The notes: generated by a model from the sequence alone, not told the origin. Positions 30,244 through 39,358 are shown, counted from the first letter of the stretch. The stretch is 64,000 nt of DNA from Microlunatus sagamiharensis (GCF_900105785.1 NZ_LT629799.1:248001-312000), one strand, 5' to 3'. Numbers and translations are program-made.

Positions 30244-31162
30244 CGCCGCCGGAGAGCGAGAGTGCGCCCGTCGGGTGCCACACGGTCTTGATCTCGAGGA
30301 ACGCGCGGAGCCGGGCGAGACCGGGCTCGGCGGTCCAGTCCGGCTCGCCGCGGGGGACGAGGACGCGCTTGATCGTGTCCGCCGCGGTCCGCTCGAGCTC
30401 GACGCGCAGCTCGGCCGGGGCGCCGGTCAGGTCCAGCGCGTCGACGTCGCCGTGCGCGGCGAGGACCGGGGCCAGCTCGGCCACCGAGCCCGTGAGGACG
30501 TTGACGACCCCGCCGGGCACGTCGGACGTCGCCAGCACCTCGGCGAAGGCGATCGCGACGCACGCGTCAGGCTGCGCGGCGACGACGACGGAGGCGTTGC
30601 CGGTGGCCAGGACCGGCGCCAGCACCGAGACCAGGCCCAGCAGCGGCGACCCGGTGGGGGCCAGCACCCCGACGACGCCCGTGGGCTCGGGTGCGGAGTA
30701 GGAGAAGTACGGCGCCGAGACCGGGTTCGTCGAGCCGAGCACGGCGGCCAGCTTGTCGGTCCAGCCCGCGTGGTGCACCAGCCGGTCGACGCTGGCGTCG
30801 ACCTCGGCCAGGGCGGCGTCGCGCGTCGCCCCGCCGGTCACCAGCAGGTCGGCGACGTCCGAGCGGCGCCCGTCCAGCATCTCGGCGATCCGGTAGACGA
30901 CCTGCCCGCGGTTGTACGGCGTCGCCCTCGCCCAGGCCTTCGCCCCCTTGCGGGCGGCGACGACCGCGTCACGGACGTCCTTGCGCGAGGCCAGCGCCGC
31001 GTTGGCCCAGAAGCCGCCCTCGGCGTCGCGGACGGCGTACGTGCGTCCGGACTCCGAGCGCGGGAACGCGCCCCCGACGTAGAGCTTGTAGGTCTTGGGC
31101 ACGCCGAGGCGGCTGCCGTCGCCGTTCGCCGAGCCCGTCGTCGTGCTCCTGCCGATCCTCAC
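30233..31162 (-). CDS. Catalytically truncated aldehyde-dehydrogenase-like protein
   Basis: A 309-residue protein against about 490 for active enzymes. The N-terminal NAD-fold part is recognisable (KLYVGGAFPRSESGRTY, LAPTGSPLLGLVSVLAPVLATGN, VPGGVVNVLTGS). After DLTGAPAELR it jumps to a C-terminal tail (LRAFLEIKTVWHPTG) equivalent to the end of the family. The catalytic domain with the Cys (GQxC) and the Glu of LELGGK is absent. It therefore cannot be a normal aldehyde dehydrogenase. A regulatory or structural partner of the full enzyme is plausible. GTG 31162 overlaps the stop of that enzyme (GTGA), so the two are made together. Confidence 0.85.
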   Translation of the reverse strand: MRIGRSTTTGSANGDGSRLGVPKTYKLYVGGAFPRSESGRTYAVRDAEGGFWANAALASRKDVRDAVVAARKGAKAWARATPYNRGQVVYRIAEMLDGRRSDVADLLVTGGATRDAALAEVDASVDRLVHHAGWTDKLAAVLGSTNPVSAPYFSYSAPEPTGVVGVLAPTGSPLLGLVSVLAPVLATGNASVVVAAQPDACVAIAFAEVLATSDVPGGVVNVLTGSVAELAPVLAAHGDVDALDLTGAPAELRVELERTAADTIKRVLVPRGEPDWTAEPGLARLRAFLEIKTVWHPTGALSLSGGGGY

Positions 31163-32631
31163 GAGGCGTCCTCCAGGTAGGCGGCCATCCCGGCGCGGCC
31201 GCCCTCGCGGCCGAAGCCCGACTCGCCGTAGCCGCCGAACGAGGCGGCGGGGTCGAAGCGGTTGAACGTGTTGTCCCAGACGACGCCGACCTTGAGCGCC
31301 CCGGCCATGGCCATGGCCCGCGAACCCTTCTCGGTCCAGACGCCCGCCGACAGCCCGTACGGGGTGTTGTTGGCCTTGGCGACCGCCTCGTCGGGCGTGC
31401 GGAACGTCTCCACGGTGAGCACCGGGCCGAAGATCTCCTCGCGCACCACCCGCATCGAGCCCGCGGTGCCGGTGATGATCGTCGGCGCGACGTACCAGCC
31501 GCGCTCGGGCACCGGGCACGACGAGCGCCAGACCTGCGCGCCCTCGTCCGCGCCGGAGCCGACGAGCTCGTCGATCTTGGCCTTCTGGGTGGGGGAGTTG
31601 ATCGCCCCGACGTCGGTGTTCTTGTCCAGCGGGTCGCCGATGCGCAGCGTCTGCGCGCGGGCCTCCAGCTTGGCCAGCAGCTCCTCGGCGACCGGCTCCT
31701 GCACCAGGAGCCGCGAACCGGCGCAGCAGACCTGGCCGGCGTTGAAGAAGATGCCGTTGACGATCCCCTCGACGGCCTGGTCGAGCGCGGCGTCGTCGAA
31801 GACGATGTTCGCTCCCTTGCCGCCGAGCTCGAGGGTCAGGCGGCGGCCCGTGCCCGCGAGGGAGCGCTGGATCTCGCGGCCGACCGCGGTCGAGCCGGTG
31901 AAGGCGACCTTGTCGACGCCCGCGTGGTTGACCAGGGCCGAGCCGATGTCACCGGCTCCGGTGACCACGTTGACCACACCCGGCGGAAGGCCCGCGTCGG
32001 CCATGACCTCGGCCAGCACGAGCACCGAGAGCGGGGTCGTCTCGGCCGGCTTGATCACCACGGTGTTGCCGGCGGCCAGGGCCGGGGCGATCTTCCACGC
32101 GGCCATCAGCAGCGGGAAGTTCCACGGGATGACCTGGGCAGCCACGCCGAGCGGGCGCGGAGCCTGGCCGAGGCCCAGGTGCTGCAGCTTGTCGGCCCAG
32201 CCCGCGTGGTAGAAGAAGTGCTGCGCCGCCGTGGGCACGTCGAAGTCGCGCGTCTCGCGGATCGGCTTGCCGTTGTCGAGGCACTCGAGCACGGCCAGCT
32301 CTCGGGCCCGCTCGGCCAGCCCGCGGGCGATGCGGAACAGGTAGCGGCCGCGCTCGGCGCCGCTCATCGGGCCCCACACCTCGTCGTACGCACGCCGGGC
32401 CGCGGCGACCGCGGTGTCGACGTCGTCGGTGGTGCTCTGCGAGACGGTCGCGAGGGTCTCGGCCGTCCCGGGGTTGTAGGTCGCGAAGTCGTCGCCGCGG
32501 CCCTCGACGAAGGCGCCGTCGACGAAGGGGAGGTAGCGGTCCTTGACGTCGGCGATGGCGGCGCTCTCCGGGGCGGGGGCGTAGGTCCAGCCCGCGCTGA
32601 GCGGAGCCGGTTCCGTGGTCTGGGTGGTCAC
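31159..32631 (-). CDS. NAD(P)-dependent aldehyde dehydrogenase
   Basis: A 490-residue complete enzyme. The NAD-binding fold has VIPWNFPLLMAAWKIAPALAAGN and FTGSTAVGR, the catalytic Glu lies in LELGGKGAN, and the nucleophile is Cys302 or Cys303 in GQVCCAGSR. EEIFGPVL and the C-terminal FGGYGESGFGREGG follow. It sits 29 bases after deoC, so the likely substrate is the acetaldehyde that DeoC releases, oxidised to acetate. AGGA precedes GTG 32631. It overlaps the truncated paralogue by 4 bases. Confidence 0.92.
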   Translation of the reverse strand: MTTQTTEPAPLSAGWTYAPAPESAAIADVKDRYLPFVDGAFVEGRGDDFATYNPGTAETLATVSQSTTDDVDTAVAAARRAYDEVWGPMSGAERGRYLFRIARGLAERARELAVLECLDNGKPIRETRDFDVPTAAQHFFYHAGWADKLQHLGLGQAPRPLGVAAQVIPWNFPLLMAAWKIAPALAAGNTVVIKPAETTPLSVLVLAEVMADAGLPPGVVNVVTGAGDIGSALVNHAGVDKVAFTGSTAVGREIQRSLAGTGRRLTLELGGKGANIVFDDAALDQAVEGIVNGIFFNAGQVCCAGSRLLVQEPVAEELLAKLEARAQTLRIGDPLDKNTDVGAINSPTQKAKIDELVGSGADEGAQVWRSSCPVPERGWYVAPTIITGTAGSMRVVREEIFGPVLTVETFRTPDEAVAKANNTPYGLSAGVWTEKGSRAMAMAGALKVGVVWDNTFNRFDPAASFGGYGESGFGREGGRAGMAAYLEDAS

Positions 32632-32660
32632 GTGGCTGCTTCCTGGTTCGATCTCGTGGA

Positions 32661-33713
32661 TCAGTCGAGCGCGACGGTGTCGGGGTCGGCGTAGTGGCCG
32701 TCGAGCTGCGCGCGGCGCTGCAGGACGAGGTCGTCGAGCAGCGACGAGGCGCCGAAGCGGAACCAGTGCGGGTCGAGCCACTCGGGCCCGGCGACCTCGT
32801 TCACCGCGACGAGGTGGCGCACGGCGTCCTTGGTGGTGCGGATGCCGCCGGCCGGCTTGACCGCGACCTGCTGGCCGGTCTGGTCGCGCCAGTCGCGCAC
32901 GGCCTGCAGCAGCACCTGCACGATCGGCAGCGTCGCGGCGGGGTTGACCTTGCCGGTGGAGGTCTTGAGGAAGTCGCCGCCACCGAGCAGGGCGATCCAG
33001 CACGCGCGGCGGACGTTGTCGTACGTCGCCAGCTCGCCGGTCTCGAGGATGACCTTGAGGCGCGCGCGGCCCTCGCACTCGGCCTTCACCGCGCGGATCT
33101 GCTCCAGCACCAGGCCGTACTGGCCGGCCAGGAACGCGCCGCGGTCGATGACCATGTCGATCTCGTCGGCGCCGGACTCGATCGCCAGGCGCGTGTCGGC
33201 GAGCTTGACCTCGAGGCTGGAGCGGCCCGACGGGAAGGCCGTGGCCACGCTGGCCACCTTGACCCCGCTCCCGGCCAGCGCGTCGGCTGCCGTGGCCACC
33301 CGGTCGGGGTAGACGCAGACCGCGGCGACACGCGGGCAGACGTTCCCTGAGCCTGTCGAAGGGCCCCCGGGGTCGGGCGCGAGCGCCTTGCGGGAGAGGT
33401 TGCGGACCTTGCCGGGGGTGTCGGCGCCCTCGAGCGTGGTCAGGTCCACCATCGAGATGGCCAGGTCGATCGCGGCGAGCTTGGACGCCTTCTTGATCGA
33501 GCGCGTGGCGAGCGTCGCCGAGCGCTGCTCCAGTCCCACCGGGTCGACCGCCGGCAGCCCGGAGAGGAAGCGCCGCAGCGTCGCCTCGTCGGCCGTGGCA
33601 CCGGCCAGGTGGGCGGGCAGCGCGGGCGGTGTGGGCGTCGCAGTGGCGGTCGGGACCGGGTCGGAGGAGGTCGACCCCGACGCCTGCCCGGGCGGTGCGG
33701 CGTACGTCGTCAT
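32661..33713 (-). CDS. deoC: Deoxyribose-phosphate aldolase (long DERA type)
   Basis: A 350-residue TIM-barrel aldolase that splits 2-deoxyribose-5-phosphate into glyceraldehyde-3-phosphate and acetaldehyde. The Schiff-base Lys lies in DFLKTSTGK, the proton-relay Lys in VAVKPAGGIRT and the Asp in EIDMVID. The length and C-terminus (WFRFGASSLLDDL) match the long form shared with animals rather than the 220-residue short form. The loop before AAVCVYP contains GPSTGSGN, encoded by a dispersed repeat (33343-33363). A TAGGGT hexamer 7 bases before ATG 33713 suggests a leaderless mRNA. It is first in an operon with two aldehyde-dehydrogenase genes and a kinase. Confidence 0.94.
   Translation of the reverse strand: MTTYAAPPGQASGSTSSDPVPTATATPTPPALPAHLAGATADEATLRRFLSGLPAVDPVGLEQRSATLATRSIKKASKLAAIDLAISMVDLTTLEGADTPGKVRNLSRKALAPDPGGPSTGSGNVCPRVAAVCVYPDRVATAADALAGSGVKVASVATAFPSGRSSLEVKLADTRLAIESGADEIDMVIDRGAFLAGQYGLVLEQIRAVKAECEGRARLKVILETGELATYDNVRRACWIALLGGGDFLKTSTGKVNPAATLPIVQVLLQAVRDWRDQTGQQVAVKPAGGIRTTKDAVRHLVAVNEVAGPEWLDPHWFRFGASSLLDDLVLQRRAQLDGHYADPDTVALD
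33343..33363. repeat. CCCTTCGACAGGCTCAGGG repeat inside deoC
   Basis: The 21-base palindrome-like repeat lies within the deoC frame and is translated as part of a surface loop (PSTGSGN). Close copies lie at 46231-46250, which is intergenic, and at 61723-61743, inside dppF. I recall this sequence as a common dispersed repeat in high-GC actinobacteria. Confidence 0.85.
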
Positions 33714-33720
33714 GGGGTCC

Positions 33721-33726
33721 ACCCTA
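33721..33726 (-). promoter_or_regulatory. Putative -10 (TAGGGT) of leaderless deoC
   Basis: On the minus strand TAGGGT is followed by 7 bases and ATG 33713, with no ribosome site. The same hexamer and spacing precede punA. Confidence 0.6.
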
Positions 33727-33767
33727 TGCCGCAGGGGCCTGGGCCTCGGCCCCGCGAGGGGCGGCCC

Positions 33768-33773
33768 TAGGGT
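33768..33773 (+). promoter_or_regulatory. Putative -10 (TAGGGT) of the trpB2 gene
   Basis: TAGGGT is 39 bases before ATG 33813. Unlike the leaderless examples, a short leader with AGGAG is present. It is divergent from the deoC promoter, with 41 bases between the two hexamers. Confidence 0.5.
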
Positions 33774-33812
33774 GCCGTCACCACGGGTGGACAAGCAGGC
33801 AGGAGACCAGGC

Positions 33813-35210
33813 ATGGCCGCAGGGCAGGCGAGCACCAGCAGCAGCCGGCACCGCATCGACCTCGACGAGAGCGAGATGCCGACGCGCTGGTACAACGTGC
33901 TGCACGACCTCCCGACGCCGCCCCCGCCGCCGCTGCACCCGGGCACGCACGAGCCCATCGGGCCCGAGGACCTGGCGCCGCTCTTCCCCATGGACCTGAT
34001 CGCGCAGGAGGTGTCGACCGACCAGTACGTCGACATCCCCGAGGAGGTCCAGGACGTCTACAGGCTGTGGCGGCCGAGCCCGCTGTTCCGCGCGCACCGG
34101 CTGGAGCGGGCGCTGGGGACCCCGGCGCGGATCTACTACAAGTACGAGGGCGTCTCGCCGGCCGGCTCGCACAAGCCGAACACCGCCGTGCCGCAGGCGT
34201 ACTACAACGCCAAGGCGGGCATCAGACGCCTGACGACCGAGACCGGGGCGGGGCAGTGGGGCACCGCGCTGGCCTTCGCCTGCGCCCAGTACGGGATCGA
34301 GTGCGAGGTCTGGCAGGTCCGCGCCTCGTACGACCAGAAGCCCTACCGCCGGATGATGATCGAGACGTTCGGCGGCTCGGTGCACCCGAGCCCGTCGGAG
34401 CTCACCGCCGCCGGCCGAGCGATCCTCGCGGCCGACCCGTCGTCCACCGGTTCGCTGGGCATCGCGATCAGCGAGGCGGTCGAGGTCGCCGCGCAGGACC
34501 CGACGACGAACTACGCGCTCGGCAGCGTGCTCAACCACGTCCTCATGCACCAGACGGTGATCGGGGAGGAGGCGCTGCTGCAGCTGGCCAAGATCGGTGA
34601 GACGCCCGACCTGCTCGTGGGCTGCACGGGCGGCGGCTCCAACTTCGGCGGCCTGGCCTTCCCGTTCATGCGCGAGCGCTGGGCGGGACGGATGAGCCCG
34701 CAGGTCCTCGCCGTCGAGCCCGAGGCCTGCCCGTCGCTGACGCAGGGCACGTACGCGTACGACTTCGGCGACACCGCCGGCATGACGCCGCTGATGAAGA
34801 TGCACACGCTGGGCCACGACTTCGTCCCCGACCCGATCCACTCGGGCGGCCTGCGCTACCACGGCATGAGCCCGCTGATCAGCCACCTCTACGAGACCGG
34901 CGAGCTGACCGCGGTGGCCAAGCCGCAGAGCGAGTGCTTCGCCGCCGGCGTGCTGTTCGCGCGGACGGAGGGCATCGTGCCCGCGCCCGAGCCGACGCAC
35001 GCCCTCGCCGCCGCGATCGAGGAGGCCCGGCGCTGCGCCGAGACCGGCGAGGAGAAGGTCATCCTCACCGCGCTCTGCGGGCACGGGCACCTCGACCTGC
35101 CCGCGTACGACGCCTACCTGCACGGCCGGGTCACCGACCACGGCTGGTCCTCACCCGACCTCCAGGCCTCGGTCAAGGACGCGCTCAGCAGGCTCCCGCA
35201 GCTGGTCTGA
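33813..35210 (+). CDS. trpB: TrpB2-type tryptophan synthase beta chain
   Basis: A 465-residue PLP enzyme. The cofactor lysine is Lys121 in [11 protein letters not shown], preceded by IYYKYEGV. The phosphate-binding glycine loop is [11 protein letters not shown]. The extended N-terminus and insertions are those of TrpB2, the form that condenses indole or indole-like substrates with serine without a standard TrpA partner. No trpA or other trp gene is present here, so a salvage or non-biosynthetic role is possible. AGGAG at 33801-33805, 7 bases before ATG 33813, sets the start. It converges on lat across a hairpin cluster. Confidence 0.9.
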   Translation: MAAGQASTSSSRHRIDLDESEMPTRWYNVLHDLPTPPPPPLHPGTHEPIGPEDLAPLFPMDLIAQEVSTDQYVDIPEEVQDVYRLWRPSPLFRAHRLERALGTPARIYYKYEGVSPAGSHKPNTAVPQAYYNAKAGIRRLTTETGAGQWGTALAFACAQYGIECEVWQVRASYDQKPYRRMMIETFGGSVHPSPSELTAAGRAILAADPSSTGSLGIAISEAVEVAAQDPTTNYALGSVLNHVLMHQTVIGEEALLQLAKIGETPDLLVGCTGGGSNFGGLAFPFMRERWAGRMSPQVLAVEPEACPSLTQGTYAYDFGDTAGMTPLMKMHTLGHDFVPDPIHSGGLRYHGMSPLISHLYETGELTAVAKPQSECFAAGVLFARTEGIVPAPEPTHALAAAIEEARRCAETGEEKVILTALCGHGHLDLPAYDAYLHGRVTDHGWSSPDLQASVKDALSRLPQLV

Positions 35211-35222
35211 TCCCCGTACGCC

Positions 35223-35287
35223 GCGAGGCACCCCCTGCTCGTCGAGGCACCCTCTGCAGGGGGTGCCTCGCGCAGCAGGGTGCCTCG
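35223..35287. terminator. Fourfold CGAGGCACC hairpin cluster between trpB2 and lat
   Basis: GCGAGGCACCCCCTGC at 35223-35238 pairs with its exact complement at 35256-35271. Interleaved CGAGGCACCCT at 35243-35253 pairs with 35277-35287. The two direct and two inverted copies can fold in alternative ways. It lies between convergent genes and probably terminates both. Confidence 0.7.
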
Positions 35288-35313
35288 TGAGGTAGGGCCT
35301 TGGGGCGGGCCGC

Positions 35314-36651
35314 TCAGGCGGAGGCGACCCGCGCGACGGAACGCTCCATCGCCCCGACGGCCTCGTCGATCTCGTCGGTGGTGACGACGAGCGCCGGGCG
35401 GAAGCGGATGGACCGCTCGCCGCAGGCGAGCGCGATCACGTGCTCGCGCTCGAAGAGGTCGACGATCACCGCGTCGCGCGTGGTGCGGTCGACGAGGTCG
35501 ACGGCGGCGAACAGGCCGCGGCCGCGGGCGTTGTCGACGACCTCGGAGCCCGCCTCGACGCGCCGCAGGCCGGCGAGCAGGTGCTCGCCCATCGCGCCGG
35601 CGTGGCTGAACAGGTCCTGCGACTCGATGATCTCGAGCAGCTTGCGCGAGCGGACCATGTCGACCAGGCCGCCGCCCCAGGTGGAGTTGATGCGGCCCTG
35701 GACGACGAACACGTTCTGCTCGACCTCGTCGACGCGCCCGCCGGCCATGACGCCGCCGACCTGGGCCTTCTTGGCGAAGGCGACGACGTCGGGGGTGACG
35801 CCGAGCTGCTGGTACGCCCACGCGCTGCCGGTCGTGCCGACGCCGGTCTGCACCTCGTCGAAGATCATCAGCGCGTCGTGCGCGTGCACGAGCTCCTTCA
35901 TCCGGGCGAAGAACTCTCCGCGGACGTGGTTGTCGCCGCCCTCGCCCTGGACCGGCTCGGCGATGAACGCCGCGATGTCGTGCGGGTGCGCGGCGAACGC
36001 GCGCTCGGCCTGCTCCAGCGCGCGGGCCTCGGCGTCCTCGACCTCGCGCAGGTGGCGCTCGAGCGGGAAGCGGACCGCCGGCACCTCGATGCGCGGCCAG
36101 TCGAACTTCGGGAAGCGGTCGGTCTTGTTCGGCTCGGTGTTGGTGAGCGACAGGGTGTAGCCGCTGCGGCCGTGGAACGCCCTCGTGAAGTGCATGATCC
36201 TGGTGCCGAGGTCACGGCTGCGGCCGGCGGCCTCGTTCTGGCGGCTCTTCCAGTCGAAGGCGACCTTGAGCGCGTTCTCGACGGCGAGCGCGCCGCCCTC
36301 GACGAAGAACAGGTGCGGCAGCGCCGGGTCACCCAGCACGCGGGCGAACGTCGCGACGAAGTCCGCGTACGCGGTCGTGTAGACGTCCGGGTTGGCCGGC
36401 TTGTGCAGCGCGACCTGGCCGAGCTCGGCGAGGAACGACGGGTCGTCGGTCAGGCCGGGGTGGTTGAAGCCCAGCGGCGAGGACGCGAAGAACGTGTAGA
36501 GGTCGAGGTAGCGGGTGCCCGTGCGGGCGTCGACGATGCGCGAGCCGCGGCTGCGCTCCAGGTCGGCGACCAGCGCGGCCGGGTCGGTCAGGAGGTGCGA
36601 CGCCAGCACCTCGTGGACCTCGTCGGGGGTCAGACGGGTGTGCTCGGCCAT
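35314..36651 (-). CDS. lat: L-lysine 6-aminotransferase
   Basis: A 445-residue class III PLP aminotransferase that moves the epsilon-amino group of lysine to 2-oxoglutarate, giving 2-aminoadipate semialdehyde. The motifs are FFVEGGALAVENALKVAFDWK, FHGRSGYTLSLTNT, the cofactor Asp in MIFDEVQTG, and the Schiff-base lysine (Lys294 or 295) in FAKKAQVGG. The match to the actinobacterial Lat family (M. tuberculosis Rv3290c) is close in length and motif. GAGGAGGACCCC precedes ATG 36651. The piperideine-6-carboxylate dehydrogenase that would complete lysine breakdown is not in the window, and neither is the Lrp regulator that I recall beside the mycobacterial gene. Confidence 0.93.
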   Translation of the reverse strand: MAEHTRLTPDEVHEVLASHLLTDPAALVADLERSRGSRIVDARTGTRYLDLYTFFASSPLGFNHPGLTDDPSFLAELGQVALHKPANPDVYTTAYADFVATFARVLGDPALPHLFFVEGGALAVENALKVAFDWKSRQNEAAGRSRDLGTRIMHFTRAFHGRSGYTLSLTNTEPNKTDRFPKFDWPRIEVPAVRFPLERHLREVEDAEARALEQAERAFAAHPHDIAAFIAEPVQGEGGDNHVRGEFFARMKELVHAHDALMIFDEVQTGVGTTGSAWAYQQLGVTPDVVAFAKKAQVGGVMAGGRVDEVEQNVFVVQGRINSTWGGGLVDMVRSRKLLEIIESQDLFSHAGAMGEHLLAGLRRVEAGSEVVDNARGRGLFAAVDLVDRTTRDAVIVDLFEREHVIALACGERSIRFRPALVVTTDEIDEAVGAMERSVARVASA

Positions 36652-36838
36652 GGGGTCCTCCTCGGGCTGGGATGTTCGGCAGGTCAGGATCGCTGACGCG
36701 AAGATATCCTGCCAGAAGGGGACACTGTGAGAGAAACGGCGGTGGGTTCGCGATCTCGACCGAGATCGTCCACCGCCCCTCGCGGGCAGCTGCCGAGCGG
36801 GTTCCCGCTTCCCCACCCCGCGGGCACAGGGCGCGGCC

Positions 36839-36844
36839 TACGAT
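36839..36844 (+). promoter_or_regulatory. Putative -10 (TACGAT) of a leaderless sensor kinase mRNA
   Basis: TACGAT is followed by 7 bases and ATG 36852, identical in hexamer and spacing to the oxygenase gene at 22189. Confidence 0.6.
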
Positions 36845-36851
36845 CTCGATC

Positions 36852-38201
36852 ATGGGCCTGGTCGCGAACGGACGGGCTGCCGGCCGGCGTCGACGCACCG
36901 ATCCCGCCCGGCCGGTCTCGGTGACGGCGCTGGTGGTCCGCTTCAGCCTCGCGGGCGTCGTGGTGATGGTGCTGCTGGGCTCCGTCGTCGCCGTGCTCGC
37001 GCGGCAGGCCGGCACCGACCAGGCCGTCGACGCAGCCCGTCGCGTCGCCTGGGTGACCGGACGCGGGATCGCCGAACCCCGCCTCACCGACGCCGTGGTC
37101 GCCGGAGACCCGCAGGCGCTGGCCGCCCTCGACGCCGACCTGCGCCGCTACGTCCTGCAGGGCTCGCTGGTGCGGGTCAAGATCTGGCGCCCGGACGGGC
37201 GCATCCTCTACTCCGACGAGCCCCGTCTGGTCGGGCAGCGTTTCACCCTCGAGGAGGAGGAGGTCGAGGCGCTCCAGGAGCGCACGACGGACTCCGAGAT
37301 CAGCGACCTGTCGGCGCCGGAGAACGTCTACGAGCGCCCCTTCGGCAAGCTGCTCGAGGTCTACGTCGGGCTGACCGCCGCCGACGGCGAGCCGCTGCTC
37401 TTCGAGGCGTACTTCCGCTACGACGCCGTGGTCGACGCCGCCGAGGCGCAGTGGCGCCGCTACGCCCCGGCGACGCTCGCCGGGCTGCTGGTCCTGCAGC
37501 TCGTGCAGATCCCCTTCGCCTGGTCGCTCGCGCGCCGCCTGCAGCGCCAGCAGCGCGACCGCCAGCGACTGCTGCAGCGTGCGGTCGACGCGTCGCACAC
37601 CGAGCGCCGCCGCATCGCCGCCGACCTGCACGACGGCGTCGTGCAGGACCTGACCGGGCTGACGTACGCGCTCGACGCCGCGCGCCTCGCGCCGCCCGAC
37701 CCCGCCGGGCAACTGGAGGTGGTCGGTCAGGCGGCCACCCAGCTGCGCAGCAGCGTCGCCGACCTGCGGACCCTGCTCGTCGAGATCTACCCGCCCGACC
37801 TCGCCGAGGAGGGCCTGCCGGCCGCGCTCACCGACCTCGCCGCCGGGCTCGAGCGCACCGGCCTGGCGGTCGAGGTGGACGTGGAGGCCGGGGCCGACCT
37901 GCCGCTGGCGACGTCGTCGGTGCTCTACCGCAGCGGGCAGGAGGTGCTGCGCAACGTCGTCGCGCACAGCGACGCGGGGCGCGTCGTGCTGCACCTCGAC
38001 GCCGACGAGGCTTCCGCGCGGCTCGTGGTCGACGACGACGGACGGGGCTTCGACGAGGCCGACCTCGACCAGCGGTTCGCCGACGGCCACATCGGGCTGC
38101 GCTCGCTCGGCGACCTCGTCGACGACGCCGGCGGCACCCTCACGATCCGTTCGGCCCCCGGGCGGGGCACGCGCGTCGAGATCGTGGTCCCCGTCGGATG
38201 A
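36852..38201 (+). CDS. NarL-type sensor histidine kinase
   Basis: A 449-residue membrane kinase. One helix near residues 25-50 and another near 200-220 bracket an extracytoplasmic sensor of about 150 residues (VKIWRPDGRILYSDEPRLVG), which resembles a dCACHE/PAS-like fold. The HisKA_3 dimerisation helix carries phospho-acceptor His260 in ERRRIAADLHDGVVQDL. The ATPase domain shows VLRNVVAHSDA and DDGRGFDEADL. The stimulus is unknown. It is followed after 7 bases by its LuxR-type regulator. ATG 36852 agrees with the TACGAT hexamer. Confidence 0.92.
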   Translation: MGLVANGRAAGRRRRTDPARPVSVTALVVRFSLAGVVVMVLLGSVVAVLARQAGTDQAVDAARRVAWVTGRGIAEPRLTDAVVAGDPQALAALDADLRRYVLQGSLVRVKIWRPDGRILYSDEPRLVGQRFTLEEEEVEALQERTTDSEISDLSAPENVYERPFGKLLEVYVGLTAADGEPLLFEAYFRYDAVVDAAEAQWRRYAPATLAGLLVLQLVQIPFAWSLARRLQRQQRDRQRLLQRAVDASHTERRRIAADLHDGVVQDLTGLTYALDAARLAPPDPAGQLEVVGQAATQLRSSVADLRTLLVEIYPPDLAEEGLPAALTDLAAGLERTGLAVEVDVEAGADLPLATSSVLYRSGQEVLRNVVAHSDAGRVVLHLDADEASARLVVDDDGRGFDEADLDQRFADGHIGLRSLGDLVDDAGGTLTIRSAPGRGTRVEIVVPVG

Positions 38202-38208
38202 TGCTGCG

Positions 38209-38892
38209 GTGACTGCGACCCCGGCGCCGCCGGAGCCCCCGGCCCGGATCGACGTGCTCCTCGTCGACGACCACGCGATCGTGCGCGGCGGGCTGCGCGC
38301 CCTCCTCGCGACGACGACCGACCTGCACGTGGTGGGCGAGGCCGGCGACGCGGCGGAGGCCGTGCGCCTGGCCTCGGAGCTGCGTCCCGACGTCGTCCTG
38401 ATGGACCTGTCGATGCCCGGGACCGACGGCGTCCGCGCGACCGCCGCGGTGCTGGCGGCCCACCCCGGCGCCCACGTCCTCGTGCTCACCTCGCTCGCGG
38501 ACCAGCGCTGGATCCTCGACGCGCTCGAGGCCGGCGCCGAGGGCTACCTGCTCAAGCACAGCGAGCCGGAGGTGATCCTGGCCGGCGTGCGGGAGGTCGT
38601 CGCCGGCGGCTCGCCGCTCGACCCCAAGGCGGCGCGCACCCTGCTGACCAGCCGCCGCCCCTCGGCGCCGGCGTCGGCCGCCTCGACGGCCGGGTCCTCG
38701 CCCCTCAGCGACCGGGAGGAGGAGGTGCTCGCCATGGTGGCCGAGGGCCTGCCGAACAAGACCATCGGCCGTCGCCTCGGCATCAGCGAACGCACCGTCA
38801 AGGCCCACCTGACCAACGTCTTCGCCCGCCTCGGCGTCGCCGACCGCACCTCGGCCGCCCTCTGGTTCGAGCGCCGCGGGGCCCGCTCGTAG
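38209..38892 (+). CDS. NarL/LuxR-type response regulator
   Basis: A 227-residue regulator. The receiver domain has the acidic pair in LLVDDHAIVRGG, phospho-acceptor Asp66 in LMDLSMPG and the Lys in YLLKHSEPE. A 30-residue Ala/Ser linker leads to a LuxR helix-turn-helix (LSDREEEVLAMVAEGLPNK, then ERTVKAHLTNVFARLG). It pairs with the kinase immediately upstream. Target genes are not evident from the window. Confidence 0.94.
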   Translation: MTATPAPPEPPARIDVLLVDDHAIVRGGLRALLATTTDLHVVGEAGDAAEAVRLASELRPDVVLMDLSMPGTDGVRATAAVLAAHPGAHVLVLTSLADQRWILDALEAGAEGYLLKHSEPEVILAGVREVVAGGSPLDPKAARTLLTSRRPSAPASAASTAGSSPLSDREEEVLAMVAEGLPNKTIGRRLGISERTVKAHLTNVFARLGVADRTSAALWFERRGARS

Positions 38893-38965
38893 GCCGGGTG
38901 CCCGGCCCGGTCCTACGACGTTCGTCCGACTGACGGCGGCGGCGACGGCCCGCCAGGGTGGGGGA

Positions 38966-39223
38966 GTGCCTCCCGCCGACCACCCGACCGACGACCCCCG
39001 CGAGCCCGACCGCCGCGTGGTCTGGACCGCCGGGAGCGACGGGGCGGACGCGCGTACGCCGCACCCGCTCCGGCGCTGGCTGTCGTTCCTCGCCCTCGTG
39101 GGCGTCTGCTCGTTCGTCCTCGCGTACGCGGTCCACACCCTGCTGGGCGGCGAGCCGTCGGCGCCGGCCGGCTCGCTGTGGCTGCCCGAGCGGCTGGCCC
39201 CGGACGCCTGCTCCGGCTCCTGA
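38966..39223 (+). CDS. Small single-pass membrane protein, unknown
   Basis: An 85-residue predicted protein. A polar, Asp/Arg-rich N-terminus of 37 residues is followed by one hydrophobic helix (SFLALVGVCSFVLAYAVHTLL) and a short exterior tail ending in a single Cys. The start is GTG 38966 with GGGGG directly before it. It may be real because codon use resembles its neighbours, but there is no family I recognise. It lies 73 bases after the response regulator. Confidence 0.5.
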   Translation: MPPADHPTDDPREPDRRVVWTAGSDGADARTPHPLRRWLSFLALVGVCSFVLAYAVHTLLGGEPSAPAGSLWLPERLAPDACSGS

Positions 39224-39358
39224 GCGCCCTTCCGGCCAGGCGGACCGGCCGGACGGCCTAGCCCGATCGTCCTATGGAGCCCTGCACCTGACGATCCTCA
39301 GGATGGGTGGCGCCGACGAGGACCTCGCCGGCCCTGCCCCCCGAGCCCAGGAGCTCCC

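Noticed and set aside
31159-33078. An upstream extension of the aldehyde dehydrogenase into deoC
   Set aside because: The frame is open across deoC, but the extension is an antiparallel-frame shadow rich in Arg. The GTG at 32631 with AGGA and the normal family N-terminus fix the start.
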